From Nitrospiraceae bacterium (GTDB taxonomy: Bacteria > Nitrospirota > Nitrospiria > Nitrospirales > Nitrospiraceae), in contig JAHBWI010000004.1 of the NCBI GenBank assembly GCA_019637075.1, positions 1-64,000 of the forward strand: 64,000 nucleotides of DNA, written 5' to 3'. The notes beneath the pieces are model-generated. The model searched no databases. It was not told the DNA's origin and saw only the letters and a program-made list of their open reading frames with translations. Made by a program: the position numbers and the translations under genes. This document shows, piece by piece, positions 1-8,535 of the stretch; the first letter of the stretch is position 1; each line of letters opens with the position of its first letter.

Positions 1-92
1 TTGCGTTTTTCCCGGAATTTTACGAGTTCCCGAGATCTCGACATGCCCCGATGGCTTCAATATCCCCGTCGATACCGGTCGCCCCCTTTCCG

Positions 93-229
93 TGAGAATG
101 TTGAAAAACCCGCCCTGCGTCGTTCTCGGGTCCGCGTCTCCCTGCAGCCTCGCAGGACGGCATTTTGAACATTCTCACAATCATTGACTAACTGCGGCCT
201 TGCCAGAAGTCTTTTTGAACATCCGCACG
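93..229. repeat. Dispersed intergenic inverted repeat, copy 1 plus a partial copy
   Basis: Bases 93-178 begin GAGAATGTTGAAAA and end TTTTGAACATTCTC, so the ends are inverted repeats matching at 13 of 14 positions. A second fragment at 189-229 (CTGCGGCCTTGCCAGAAG, then TTTTTGAACATCC) matches only the right half of the same family. Related copies are at 17126-17253, 28699-28818 and 39657-39774. Shared features are a left end resembling GGATGTTGAAAA, an internal CGTTCTCG, a TGCGGCCTTGC box and the mirrored right end. There is no coding capacity. I see nothing else supportable in bases 1-303. Confidence 0.6.
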
Positions 230-303
230 ACTCCTGGATTGGCCATTCGCCATCTGCTCTTAGATGTGCATCATACCGCATGGGTCAAGGGGATGCCAGG
301 ACG

Positions 304-1926
304 TCACGCGCTCTTGAAGCGCGTGAGCCTGGCAAACACAATCGCACCAAACGGGAGGACCAGCCCCAGAAGCAACTGGATGATCAGCAACTCGCCGAGC
401 TGGCTATAATCGGCCGGAGTTTGCAGGGTATTCGTTAGTGGATCGCGGACTTCCCTGGTCACGATATAGATCTGATTCAGGTACTTGCTGCCAAGCTGGC
501 TCAGCGAGAGCGCCAAATTCGTAAATGAGGCCATAACCGCAAAGTACGTCGCCTTGAGCGAATCCGGCGCCGAATTGGCGATCCAGGCCAGCAGCGGGAT
601 CATGGCGATTTGGCCCATCGGCGATTCCAGTGCCGTATTGACCAGGGCGATGAATCGGGCGTCGATGAGACCGCCGGTCAGCGCCGAGGTCCATTGGTGC
701 AGCCCATAGTACATGCCGACGATGGGAGCGGAGAGCAGGAACCCGGCTACGGTCAGGAAACCCACCACATAGGTGATCGAACGCTCCGCCATGAACCGCC
801 GAAACACGAACATGCCCGCCAGGGCCAAGATGCTGCCGATGAGCGAGAGCACCGAGAGAAACTGTTGGTCGAACTTGAGCTCGTCGATCAGCCACCAGGT
901 CACGCCTTCGCCGGGGAGGGGAATGGCTCGAAACACAAAGATGACCAGCGCCGTGCCCAGTAACACATGTCTCGCCTGCGGGGCCAGATCCTGGGTGAGC
1001 CGCTTGATCAGGAACGCCACAATCCCGAACGATCCGGCAAAGACGATTTCTTCCGCATAGGCCGAATCTCCAAGCCCGACCATCAGCGTGAATAGGACGA
1101 ATGCGAGGCTGCCGCCGAGAATCCACCAATTCGCTGCGGTCGGCTCGCTGTGGCCCTCAAGTGCTGCCCGGACCTGCTCTCGCGCCATTCCCTGCGCCAA
1201 TAGCCGACGCCTGTCCCTGAGCCTAAGGACTGAGGCAGCCCCCACACCCAACACCGACACGAAGGGGATGACGAGTGCCATCAGGTAGACATTTTGATAG
1301 ATGGCCGCGATCGCCTCTTTCGGCAGCCCCTCCACACCCGTGAACAAATAGAGATTGATGAGCGCGACCAGGATGCCGCCGCCGACCACCGCCACGCGCC
1401 CCAGCGTCTGCATCGTCGTATGCATCAGCTTCCGCTGCTCGTCGTTGAAGGGTCGGCCCTGCTCATCCAGGCGCGGCACGGCTTCGACGGTCATGGCATC
1501 GGCCACGGTGTCTTGCAAGACATAGCCGACCGGAGACAGCAGAACGCTCAACACGTACCACGCCTCTGCCGACATGACGGCCACCATCGCCTCCCGATGG
1601 CCGATCAACCCCACCATGATCAGCAGGCTCGTCGCGATGAGCCCGGCGCCGAGGTACACCAGGGCTCCCTTCCATCGCCACAGAAGATCGACGACGTGAC
1701 CGATCGGCATCTTCAAGGCCCAGGGAATCCCGGCCCAGAACCCCAGTGCGGCAAGAAACGAGGCGGACAGTCCGAGGTACTCTTTGACGAAGAAGGTGCC
1801 GACGATGCCGGTCAAGCCGGAGATGCCGGCGGCGAGGTATACCATCAACGGCGGCAGATAGGACAGGCGAAGCTCTCGTCCGAGCTCGAAGACGTTACGA
1901 TCAATCCATTCAGCCAGTATCCGCAT
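304..1926 (-). CDS. MFS / BT1-like 12-TM transporter
   Basis: A 540-residue, very hydrophobic protein with at least ten strongly apolar segments spread over its whole length and short charged loops. The overall pattern fits the major facilitator superfamily. The block around residues 125-150 (SPVGYVLQDTVADAMTVEAV) resembles the folate/biopterin transporter (BT1) branch. No substrate can be inferred. The start is taken as the first ATG, whose N-terminus is amphipathic before the first membrane segment. It lies 9 bp downstream of the DedA-rhodanese gene on the same strand, so the two may be co-transcribed. The family call is fairly sure and the substrate is unknown. Confidence 0.7.
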   Translation of the reverse strand: MRILAEWIDRNVFELGRELRLSYLPPLMVYLAAGISGLTGIVGTFFVKEYLGLSASFLAALGFWAGIPWALKMPIGHVVDLLWRWKGALVYLGAGLIATSLLIMVGLIGHREAMVAVMSAEAWYVLSVLLSPVGYVLQDTVADAMTVEAVPRLDEQGRPFNDEQRKLMHTTMQTLGRVAVVGGGILVALINLYLFTGVEGLPKEAIAAIYQNVYLMALVIPFVSVLGVGAASVLRLRDRRRLLAQGMAREQVRAALEGHSEPTAANWWILGGSLAFVLFTLMVGLGDSAYAEEIVFAGSFGIVAFLIKRLTQDLAPQARHVLLGTALVIFVFRAIPLPGEGVTWWLIDELKFDQQFLSVLSLIGSILALAGMFVFRRFMAERSITYVVGFLTVAGFLLSAPIVGMYYGLHQWTSALTGGLIDARFIALVNTALESPMGQIAMIPLLAWIANSAPDSLKATYFAVMASFTNLALSLSQLGSKYLNQIYIVTREVRDPLTNTLQTPADYSQLGELLIIQLLLGLVLPFGAIVFARLTRFKSA

Positions 1927-1935
1927 GAATTCGAT

Positions 1936-2916
1936 CTACTCAACAGACCCGGGAGGCACCGCTCCGGCATTCAAGGCAATGTTCACTCTCCGCTCGACCG
2001 GGAACTGTCGATCCCGCCAGGCATCCAAGCCACCCTCCAAGGGCCTCACTCGATGGATGCCTTTTTTCTTGAGCATGAACGCCGTACGGGCGCTGGAGAC
2101 TTCGTTGGGACAGGTACAGTACAACACAATCTCGCGGTCCCGTGGAATCTCGTGGTGCCGGTGCTCGATTTCCTCCAGCAAGAAATTCATCGCACCGGGA
2201 ATCATCTCCGGATCCAATTCCAGCGACAAGGGATGCCGCACGTCGACTATCGTGATCGCTTCGCCGGCGTCCAATCGTCGCTTCAGTTCGTCCACCGAGA
2301 TCTTGGCCATTCGCAAGTCGCGGATGAATTTCTGGCGATGGTAGTACTTATACCCGATGAAGCCAACCAACCCGACCAAGAGCACACTCACCAACACCGC
2401 GCCGGCCTGATCGAAAAGGGCGGCAAGCTGCTCGAGCTGGCTGCTGAACAGCGCGCCCACTCCCGCGCTCACGGCCACCCAGAGTACGGCGCCGGCCATA
2501 TCGTACAGGAGGAACGTCAGGGGACTCATGCCGACGATCCCGGCCAGGGGAGGAGCGACGGTGCTGAAGCCTGGAATAAACTTCGCCAGGAGCAGCGCGC
2601 GCGGCCCCTGCTGTTGAAACAGGTTCTCGGTGCTTCGTACGCAGGAGTCGGGCTCAAGCGACATCCGGCACAGAAATCCCAGGACGCGTCCGCCTTTGGT
2701 TCGCCCGAGATAGTACCAGGCCACGTCCGGAGGAACCGCCGCGGCGACGGGGATCAGCAACGCGGTGACCAGACTCATCTTCCCGGCACCGACCAAGGCG
2801 CCCGCAGCGACCAAGAGGGGAATGGCCGGAATCGGAAGACCCACCTGCTCGAGAAACACCACGGCGAACAGCACGGAAGCTCCGTGGTCCACCAGGAATT
2901 GAAACGACGACGGCAT
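1936..2916 (-). CDS. DedA-family membrane protein fused to a rhodanese domain
   Basis: This 326-residue protein has two parts. Residues 1 to about 205 are a DedA/VTT (SNARE-associated) membrane domain with several hydrophobic helices and the motif FIPGFSTVAPPLAG, typical of this lipid-scramblase-related family. Residues about 215-315 are a rhodanese-like domain: IVDVRHPLSLELDP, then the active-site loop LYCTCPNEVSSA with its catalytic-position cysteine, and a GGLDAW end. Rhodanese domains bind or transfer sulfane sulfur or use the fold for signalling. The fusion places that domain on the membrane. The MFS gene follows directly. Domain calls are strong; the physiological role is open. Confidence 0.85.
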   Translation of the reverse strand: MPSSFQFLVDHGASVLFAVVFLEQVGLPIPAIPLLVAAGALVGAGKMSLVTALLIPVAAAVPPDVAWYYLGRTKGGRVLGFLCRMSLEPDSCVRSTENLFQQQGPRALLLAKFIPGFSTVAPPLAGIVGMSPLTFLLYDMAGAVLWVAVSAGVGALFSSQLEQLAALFDQAGAVLVSVLLVGLVGFIGYKYYHRQKFIRDLRMAKISVDELKRRLDAGEAITIVDVRHPLSLELDPEMIPGAMNFLLEEIEHRHHEIPRDREIVLYCTCPNEVSSARTAFMLKKKGIHRVRPLEGGLDAWRDRQFPVERRVNIALNAGAVPPGSVE

Positions 2917-3014
2917 AGGTTGTTTGGTTAAACCATCCGGAGCGGATAGGGGTCAAGCTGCGAGACGGCAGGGCACCCCGCTCGGCGGAGCGCCCCGCCC
3001 GGTTTCTCTTCGGA

Positions 3015-4067
3015 TTACTTCGGAAACGACTGCGGGGCCTTCACCTGTTGCCAACCCTCGCCGTTCAAAGACCGTAACATCGCCACCAAGTCCTTTTTCT
3101 CCTCGTCGGTCAGTTCGAGGGGAATGAGGGTGTTGTCCAGGTACGGATTCTTAATCCCGCCCTTGTCGTAGAACTCGACGACGTCTTCCAACGTCGAGAA
3201 TCGGCCGTCGTGCATGTACGGAGCAGTCCGTGAGATCTCGCGCAGCGTCGGGGTTTTGAAAGCCCCAATGTCTTCTGGGCTCTTGGTGACCATGTACCGA
3301 CCGAGATCCACCGTATTGGTATCCCAACCAATGCCCAGGTTGTGAAACTTTTCGTCGGAAAAGTTGAAGCCCGAGTGGCACCGCGTGCAACGGGCCTTGC
3401 CGCGAAACAATTCCAACCCGCGCCGTGCCGATTCGCTGAGCGCCGGCTCTTCACCGCCGACATCATAGCGATCGACGGCACTGTTTCCGGAGAGAATCGT
3501 GCGCTGGAAGCTTGCGATCGCCTTGCCTACGTCGCCGATCTGGATGTCGTGTCCGAACACCTCTCGGAACAATGTGCGGTAGCCCTCGATCTGGCGCAGT
3601 TTGCTGACCAACTCATCGTGGTTTGCGAATCCATGCTCCACGGGACTGACGAACGGTCCAATCGACTGGTCTTCCAGCCTGTCCGCCCGTCCGTCCCAGA
3701 ACTGCGCCTTGCTGTAGACACGGTTGAATGAAACCGGCGCACTGCGCCCTCCCTTCAATCCGTTGATGCCGGTCGATACCGGTTGGCCGTCTGCAAAGCC
3801 CTTCTCCGCCATATGACAACTCGCGCAGGCGATCGTGTCGTTCTTGGACAGCCGCCGATCGAAGAAGAGCAAGCGGCCGAGCTCGACCTTCTTCGCACTT
3901 TGTTGGTTGTCGGCAGGGATAAACCCCGCCGGATCCTCCAATCCCAATGGAACGGCTTGGCTCTCCGAAGCCACCTGCATTCCGGAACTCCCTGCGGCAG
4001 GTGGCAACAAGGCCAAGCCCCCGACGATGACGCCGATCACCCCCCACGATGTCCATCGCTTCCGCAT
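3015..4067 (-). CDS. Dihaem cytochrome c peroxidase (CcpA/MauG family)
   Basis: A 350-residue exported protein. The N-terminal hydrophobic stretch (residues 7-27) is a signal peptide. Two haem c attachment motifs are visible, CASCH at 81-85 and CTRCH at 227-231, plus the C-terminal APYMHDGRF block of bacterial dihaem peroxidases. Enzymes of this family reduce H2O2 to water in the periplasm with electrons from small cytochromes c. AGGAGG lies about 9 bases before the ATG. The gene is divergent from an OxyR regulator with a palindrome between them (4201-4219), so peroxide induction is likely. A MauG-like oxidase role cannot be excluded. Confidence 0.9.
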   Translation of the reverse strand: MRKRWTSWGVIGVIVGGLALLPPAAGSSGMQVASESQAVPLGLEDPAGFIPADNQQSAKKVELGRLLFFDRRLSKNDTIACASCHMAEKGFADGQPVSTGINGLKGGRSAPVSFNRVYSKAQFWDGRADRLEDQSIGPFVSPVEHGFANHDELVSKLRQIEGYRTLFREVFGHDIQIGDVGKAIASFQRTILSGNSAVDRYDVGGEEPALSESARRGLELFRGKARCTRCHSGFNFSDEKFHNLGIGWDTNTVDLGRYMVTKSPEDIGAFKTPTLREISRTAPYMHDGRFSTLEDVVEFYDKGGIKNPYLDNTLIPLELTDEEKKDLVAMLRSLNGEGWQQVKAPQSFPK

Positions 4068-4200
4068 ATTCCTATCCTCCTCTTTGGACTGTGAATTATT
4101 GCTCCCCGTTCTTCCTCCCTCATCGATACCGAACGGGCGTGCACGAACATCACGATATCGCCCTGCATCACATCAGTCCAATTGATAATATGCGTCGCTT

Positions 4201-4219
4201 CGATTAGTATTACTTATCG
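4201..4219. promoter_or_regulatory. Palindromic operator candidate between the peroxidase and oxyR
   Basis: The 19-mer fits CGATNAGTANTACTNATCG, with eight of nine base pairs symmetrical. It lies 24 bases before the oxyR GTG and 134 bases before the divergent peroxidase start. The AGTA/TACT core and dyad symmetry suit a LysR-type recognition site. Nearby ATTGATAAT (4181-4189) and TTGATCGAA (4221-4229) could be the outer contacts of a tetramer. Binding is inferred from position and symmetry only. Confidence 0.55.
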
Positions 4220-4242
4220 TTTGATCGAAGAGGAGGGCTGCC

Positions 4243-5151
4243 GTGACGCTGACGGAACTGCAGTACATCGTGGTGCTCGCACAGGAAGGTCACTTCGGTC
4301 GTGCCGCGGAGCGGTCGTTCGTAACCCAGCCGGCGTTGAGCCTTGCCATCAAGAAACTCGAAGACGAGTTGGATGTGACGATCTTCGAGCGGCGCAAGAA
4401 CCAGGTTGTCCCGACGCCGTTGGGCCAGCAGATCATCCAGCAGGCCCAGCGGGTGTTGGAGGAGGCGGACCGCATCAAGCTCCTGGCTTCGCAGGGTAAG
4501 AACCAGTTGGTGGGGCCGCTGCGATTCGGCGTGATCGCCACGGTGGGCCCTTACCTCCTGCCCGATCTCGTGCCGCAGCTCCACAAGCGGGCACCCCAAA
4601 TGCCGTTGGAGATCGAAGAAAACCTGACGGTGAACCTGACTGCGATGCTGAAGAACGGCAAGCTCGACGTGATCATGATCGCCTTTCCGTTCGAGGAACC
4701 GGGCATTCTCACCCAGCCCCTGTACGACGAACCGTTCAAGGCCGTCGTGCCGGCCGACCACGCGCTCGCTCGCAAATCGAAACTGGATTCGACGGCGCTG
4801 AACGCCGAACGCGTGCTCCTCCCTCACGCAGGGCATTGCTTCAGGCAGCAAGTACTGGACAGTTGTCCGGAATTGAGCCGGTCGGACACGGAAGGACTAC
4901 AGGGCAACTCGCTGGAGACAATCCGTCAGATGGTGGCGTCCGGATTGGGCATCACGGTCATGCCGGCCAGTGCGGTCACGAACAAACATCACAACAAGCG
5001 GCTGGCCATCGTGGAATTCGCCAAGCCGGTACCTGAGCGCCGGATCGGGCTGGCCTGGCGCAAGGGGTTCGCACGGCCGGCGGTGATCGGCGTGATTCGC
5101 GAGGCCGTAAGGACGGTGAAGATCGCCGATCTGTCGGTGCTTCCAGCCTAA
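4243..5151 (+). CDS. oxyR: LysR-family peroxide sensor OxyR
   Basis: A 302-residue LysR-type regulator. The N-terminal winged helix-turn-helix covers residues about 1-60 (GHFGRAAERSFVTQPALS). The effector domain contains GHCFRQQVLDSC, whose cysteines are residues 199 and 208, the same numbers and spacing as the redox pair of E. coli OxyR. The block SLETIRQMVASGLGITVMPA is also OxyR-specific. H2O2 oxidises the pair to a disulfide and switches the protein to an activator. The start is GTG with AGGAGG 6 bases upstream. It is divergent from the dihaem peroxidase. Its stop overlaps the stop of the convergent ferredoxin/MBL gene by 4 bases. Confidence 0.92.
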   Translation: MTLTELQYIVVLAQEGHFGRAAERSFVTQPALSLAIKKLEDELDVTIFERRKNQVVPTPLGQQIIQQAQRVLEEADRIKLLASQGKNQLVGPLRFGVIATVGPYLLPDLVPQLHKRAPQMPLEIEENLTVNLTAMLKNGKLDVIMIAFPFEEPGILTQPLYDEPFKAVVPADHALARKSKLDSTALNAERVLLPHAGHCFRQQVLDSCPELSRSDTEGLQGNSLETIRQMVASGLGITVMPASAVTNKHHNKRLAIVEFAKPVPERRIGLAWRKGFARPAVIGVIREAVRTVKIADLSVLPA

Positions 5152-6029
5152 CGGGAGACCGTCACGGCTTGACGGCGGCTGAGCAACTCGCGAAGCCGGG
5201 ACCGCATTTCTTCCACCGGCAGCCTAGTACGATCCCCGTGGCCGGCCAGAATCCATTCGAACCGGTGCGGGAGCAACGTGCCGATCGACCGCAGCAGGGC
5301 GGCGCGATCCCAGACCAACTGAAGGGGTGCTTCGAGCGTTTTCGTCTTGGGTTCCCACCAGAGGTGATCACCCGTGAACAACACCTGGTCGCGATAGAGC
5401 AGGGCCATGCTGCCTGCGGTATGGCCCGGAACAGGTATGGCGAGAAACTCAGGGGCCAGCCTGACCGGCTCTGTTCCCTCCACAATGCGCTCCGCATCCG
5501 GCATCGCCTCGACGTCGGCGCGGTGGATGATGCGCGTGGACTGGAAATGCGCCGCATAGCGGGCTGCGTCCGCGATATCATCCTCGTGCGTCAGGAAGAT
5601 GAATCTGACCCCGCCACGCCGTTCGAACGCCTCGACCAGGTGTTTGAGGAAGCGGGGTGAATCCACCAGCCAGTTTCCTTCGGGATGTTCTACGAAAAAG
5701 CTGTTGGCACCGAACGACTGCTGGGCGTTAAACCCACAGTACGACACCTCGCCGCAGATCGGCAGGGGAAAACTGGCCATCGCCTCGCGCAAGAGCGCCT
5801 GTTCCGATGACTCCGTTCCGATCGAACCGACCGGGCAGGCCAGCAATGCCTGGCACGCGCGATAGCGCTCCCGGATGGTCACCGGTTGAGAGACAACCGC
5901 CGAATTCTCTCCGACTTCTGAAAAGGTTTCCGGCGCCAACTGGCGGCAGGCATCGCAGTTGATGCAGGTCGCATCGACAAAGAAGTCGCCGGCAATGTTC
6001 GAGTCCAGGCGCTTGCGGGAATCAGCCAT
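5148..6029 (-). CDS. Ferredoxin-like domain fused to a metallo-beta-lactamase-fold hydrolase
   Basis: A 293-residue two-domain protein. Residues about 15-75 are ferredoxin-like, with cysteines at 22, 25, 28 and 65 (CINCDAC and LACPVG), enough for one [4Fe-4S] cluster. From about residue 90 there is a metallo-beta-lactamase fold with the metal motif THEDDIAD, the PGHTAGSM block, FTGDHLWW and a late AGHGD. These residues suggest a dinuclear metal site, but the substrate is unknown. It follows the AlkA-type gene on the same strand with a 10 bp gap. There is no signal peptide, so it should be cytoplasmic. Domain calls are strong. Confidence 0.85.
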   Translation of the reverse strand: MADSRKRLDSNIAGDFFVDATCINCDACRQLAPETFSEVGENSAVVSQPVTIRERYRACQALLACPVGSIGTESSEQALLREAMASFPLPICGEVSYCGFNAQQSFGANSFFVEHPEGNWLVDSPRFLKHLVEAFERRGGVRFIFLTHEDDIADAARYAAHFQSTRIIHRADVEAMPDAERIVEGTEPVRLAPEFLAIPVPGHTAGSMALLYRDQVLFTGDHLWWEPKTKTLEAPLQLVWDRAALLRSIGTLLPHRFEWILAGHGDRTRLPVEEMRSRLRELLSRRQAVTVSR

Positions 6030-6039
6030 GGAAACCAGC

Positions 6040-6690
6040 TCACATCTGTGGCGGTTTGGAAGGGCGTCCGGTCTTGGCCCGCTCCGCCGCCCGCCAGAGG
6101 TACCAAGAAGCGGTGCTGCGGTAGGGGCGCCATCGCTCCCCGAATTGTAACACCTGCATGGGTGTCGGCATCATTCGTCGGCGATAGGCGATCCGAAACC
6201 CGTTTCGGACACCGAAATCGTCGACGGGAAGGACATCCGGGCGGCCCAGTTGGAAGATCAGCAGCATCTCGACCGTCCAACGACCGACGCCACGAACCGC
6301 GACGAGCCGCTCGACGATCGCCTCATCGTCCAATGCCTTGATGGCACGGCCGGTGGGCACAATTCCCTCCAGCGTCTTGGCGGCCAGGTCTCTGAGCGCG
6401 AGGATCTTCGAGCCGGAAAATCCCGCCCCTCGAACGGCGTCTACATCCACGGCCAGCAAATCATCAGGGCGCGGGAACCGGCGGCCCGGAAACAGCGCGA
6501 CAAACCGACGAAGGATACTTTCCGCCGCGTTGGCATGGAGCTGCTGGTAGGCCACCGCGCGGGCCAAGGCCTCAAAGGGCGACCGCCCGACGCGTGGCTT
6601 GATCTCACATGGACCGACGTCCCGGATGAGTTGCCCCATCACGGGATCGACCCGCGATAGATGCCGTGCGGCAGGGGACAGAGCCTTCAT
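6040..6690 (-). CDS. DNA-3-methyladenine glycosylase II (AlkA-like)
   Basis: A 216-residue helix-hairpin-helix glycosylase. The block LVAVRGVGRWTVEMLLIFQLGRP, followed by DVLPVDDFGVRNGF, contains the HhH-G-x-GxWTA motif and the catalytic-position aspartate of the AlkA family, which excises alkylated purines. The N-terminal part (PFEALARAVAYQQLHANAA) matches the usual start of the HhH-GPD fold. It is shorter than E. coli AlkA (282 residues) because the N-terminal extra domain is absent, as in many bacterial homologues. Its ATG overlaps the RidA stop codon (ATGA), implying translational coupling. Confidence 0.9.
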   Translation of the reverse strand: MKALSPAARHLSRVDPVMGQLIRDVGPCEIKPRVGRSPFEALARAVAYQQLHANAAESILRRFVALFPGRRFPRPDDLLAVDVDAVRGAGFSGSKILALRDLAAKTLEGIVPTGRAIKALDDEAIVERLVAVRGVGRWTVEMLLIFQLGRPDVLPVDDFGVRNGFRIAYRRRMMPTPMQVLQFGERWRPYRSTASWYLWRAAERAKTGRPSKPPQM

Positions 6691-7076
6691 CCCTGTGGCA
6701 GGATCGCATCGGCTTCGATTTCGACCAGCATGTCGGGATCGATCAAGCGTTTCACCTCGACCATGGTGGTGGCAGGTCTGATCGACCCGAAGATCTCACC
6801 GTGCGCTCGTCCCACCTCTTGCCACTGGTCGATGTCGGCCATGAAGATCCGCGTCCGCACGACATCCGAGAGCGCGGCCCCGGCCTGCTGCAGCGCAGCC
6901 TCGATGGTCTTGAGCGTCTGGAGGGTCTGGGCATAGGGATCGCCCTTCCCCACCAATCCCGACGGTGTCATCGCCGTCGTCCCCGATACCTGCACATGCG
7001 CGCCCACTCGTACCGCCCGCGAATACCCGATCTTGCCTTCCCACGGCCCACCCGTCGACACATTCCGTCGCGACAT
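6687..7076 (-). CDS. RidA/YjgF-family enamine/imine deaminase
   Basis: The ATG at 7076 is preceded by AAAGGAG and gives a 129-residue protein starting MSRRNVSTGGPWE; an upstream in-frame start would add 20 unlikely residues. The body shows the RidA pattern: IGYSRAVRVGAHVQVSGTTA, then a Q-T-L-KTIEAALQQAGA helix, then VRTRIFMADI, and a C-terminal ALVEIEADAI-like end. RidA proteins hydrolyse reactive 2-aminoacrylate and related imines made by PLP enzymes. Family subclasses differ in activity, so the exact substrate is uncertain. It sits between the SDR and AlkA-like genes, with an ATGA overlap into the latter. Confidence 0.88.
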   Translation of the reverse strand: MSRRNVSTGGPWEGKIGYSRAVRVGAHVQVSGTTAMTPSGLVGKGDPYAQTLQTLKTIEAALQQAGAALSDVVRTRIFMADIDQWQEVGRAHGEIFGSIRPATTMVEVKRLIDPDMLVEIEADAILPQG

Positions 7077-7087
7077 ACCCGCTCCTT

Positions 7088-7819
7088 TCACATGACGATC
7101 CCGCCGCCCACTTGAATTGTTTGCCCCGTGATCCATCTCGCGTCTTCACTCACCAGAAAGGCGACCACATCCGCAATCTCGGCCGGCTGGCCGACCCGCT
7201 GCATCGGCGAACGTTGCGTCCCGATCTGTCTGTAGGTCTCGGTCAGGACGCCCGTGTCGGTGATACCCGGAGCCACGGCATTCACCGTGATGCCGCGCGG
7301 CGCCAGTTCCTGTGCAATTCCTTTGGTCAACTGTTCGAGGGCCCGCTTGCTTGCCAGGTAGGCGCTGGCGCCGTGAAAATTCATTTGGGTCCCCGCGGTG
7401 GAGATGTTCACGATCCGGCCATGGTCCGCGAGCAGCCGTGCCGCTTCCTGCATGGCAAAGTAGGGCCCCTTCGCATGCAGCCCGATCAACGCGTCGAAAT
7501 CCGCCTCCGTGGTTTCGGCAAACGATTTCGGCGAGAACTTGCCGGCGTTGTTGATGAGTATATCGAGGCGCCCGAGACGCTTCACCGTATCGGCGATCAA
7601 ACGGCGGGCGTGCACGACCAGGCTCATGTCCGCATGGATCGTGACGGCGGTCCCGCCGGTCTCACGGATGGCGGCGGCCACCACTTCTGCCTGCCGCGCC
7701 CGACCGTGGAAATGCACGACGACTGCGGCCCCGTCACGAGCCAAACGCATCGCGATGGCGCGTCCCATGCCGCCCGACGCCCCCGTCACGATCGCTACCT
7801 TGCCGGTCAAGTTCGCCAT
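7088..7819 (-). CDS. Short-chain dehydrogenase/reductase (FabG-like)
   Basis: A 243-residue classical SDR. The cofactor loop VTGASGGMGRAIA is at residues 11-23 (TGxxxGxG), NNAG follows the fourth strand, and the catalytic S-Y-K set is visible as NISTAGTQMNFHGASAYLASKRAL. The C-terminus ITGQTIQVGGGIVM is typical of FabG-like reductases. An NADP preference is plausible but not shown. The product of such isolated SDRs cannot be predicted. It lies between the nitroreductase (11 bp) and RidA (11 bp), in a run of same-strand genes that looks like one operon. Confidence 0.88.
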   Translation of the reverse strand: MANLTGKVAIVTGASGGMGRAIAMRLARDGAAVVVHFHGRARQAEVVAAAIRETGGTAVTIHADMSLVVHARRLIADTVKRLGRLDILINNAGKFSPKSFAETTEADFDALIGLHAKGPYFAMQEAARLLADHGRIVNISTAGTQMNFHGASAYLASKRALEQLTKGIAQELAPRGITVNAVAPGITDTGVLTETYRQIGTQRSPMQRVGQPAEIADVVAFLVSEDARWITGQTIQVGGGIVM

Positions 7820-7830
7820 CGACCCGGCCT

Positions 7831-8436
7831 TTACGATCGCGAAGGCGAAAGCGGCTGACCCCAGACTGCGCGGTAGGCGAAGTCGCCGACCGACTTGCGC
7901 TCGCGAGGAGCCACTTCACGTTGCTTGAGGTAGTCTGGGAGTACATCCGGCTCTCCCGGATATCCCACCGCGATCATAGCGACCGGCTCGTGACCCGCTG
8001 GAATCCTGAGCTCCACCCGCGCCCGCTCGATGTCGAAGCCGGCCATTTGGTGCGCGATCAGCCCAAGCGCCGTCGCTTGCAAGGCCAAGCTCAGGATAGC
8101 CATACCCGTGTCGTGAAGGGCGTGCCGGTTCGGCGTCCCTTCGTCTTCGAAATTGAGACGCGCGACCGAGAGCATCAGGATCGGCGCCCGGAATGCCCAT
8201 TTCCTATTGCCTTCCTTCAGGCAATTCAACAACCGGGCATACCCCTCGGCATCCTCCTTGGTCGCCAAGACGATCGACCAGGGCTGCTCGTTGTTTGAGG
8301 ATGGGGCCCAACGCGCCGCTTCCAACAGGCTTCGCACTTTGTCCGGTTCTACCATTCGTTCCGCATAGGCGCGGGGACTCCAGCGTCGCCGTAAGAGGTC
8401 ATGAATCGGGGACTCTGTCTCAGCCGGTTTCTCCAT
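7831..8436 (-). CDS. Nitroreductase-family FMN protein
   Basis: The start at 8436 has GAGAGGAG a few bases upstream and gives 201 residues; the longer reading adds 23 residues without support. The N-terminus LLRRRWSPRAYAERMVEP and the EAARWAPSSNNEQPWSIVL block are the FMN-phosphate-binding signature of the nitroreductase superfamily. The C-terminal AVGYPGEPD is also typical. These enzymes reduce nitro groups, quinones or flavin-linked substrates using NAD(P)H. The substrate is unknown. It is the first gene of the short-gene run down to the ferredoxin/MBL gene. Confidence 0.88.
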   Translation of the reverse strand: MEKPAETESPIHDLLRRRWSPRAYAERMVEPDKVRSLLEAARWAPSSNNEQPWSIVLATKEDAEGYARLLNCLKEGNRKWAFRAPILMLSVARLNFEDEGTPNRHALHDTGMAILSLALQATALGLIAHQMAGFDIERARVELRIPAGHEPVAMIAVGYPGEPDVLPDYLKQREVAPRERKSVGDFAYRAVWGQPLSPSRS

Positions 8437-8535
8437 CACTGACTCCTCTCTTGACCGCATCAATCGATGAACACCCAGTATACGCACAAGGTGGTGCGTT
8501 TGCATGGGTGGCGCCGCGGCGGCGTTTCGATCGAC

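Noticed and set aside
1294-2931. 545-residue plus-strand ORF opposite the transporter and DedA genes
   Set aside because: His/Gln/Arg-rich low-complexity translation typical of an antisense shadow in GC-rich DNA.
2974-2999. Possible terminator after the dihaem peroxidase
   Set aside because: Only a 5 bp stem (CGCTC/GAGCG) with no T-run was found.
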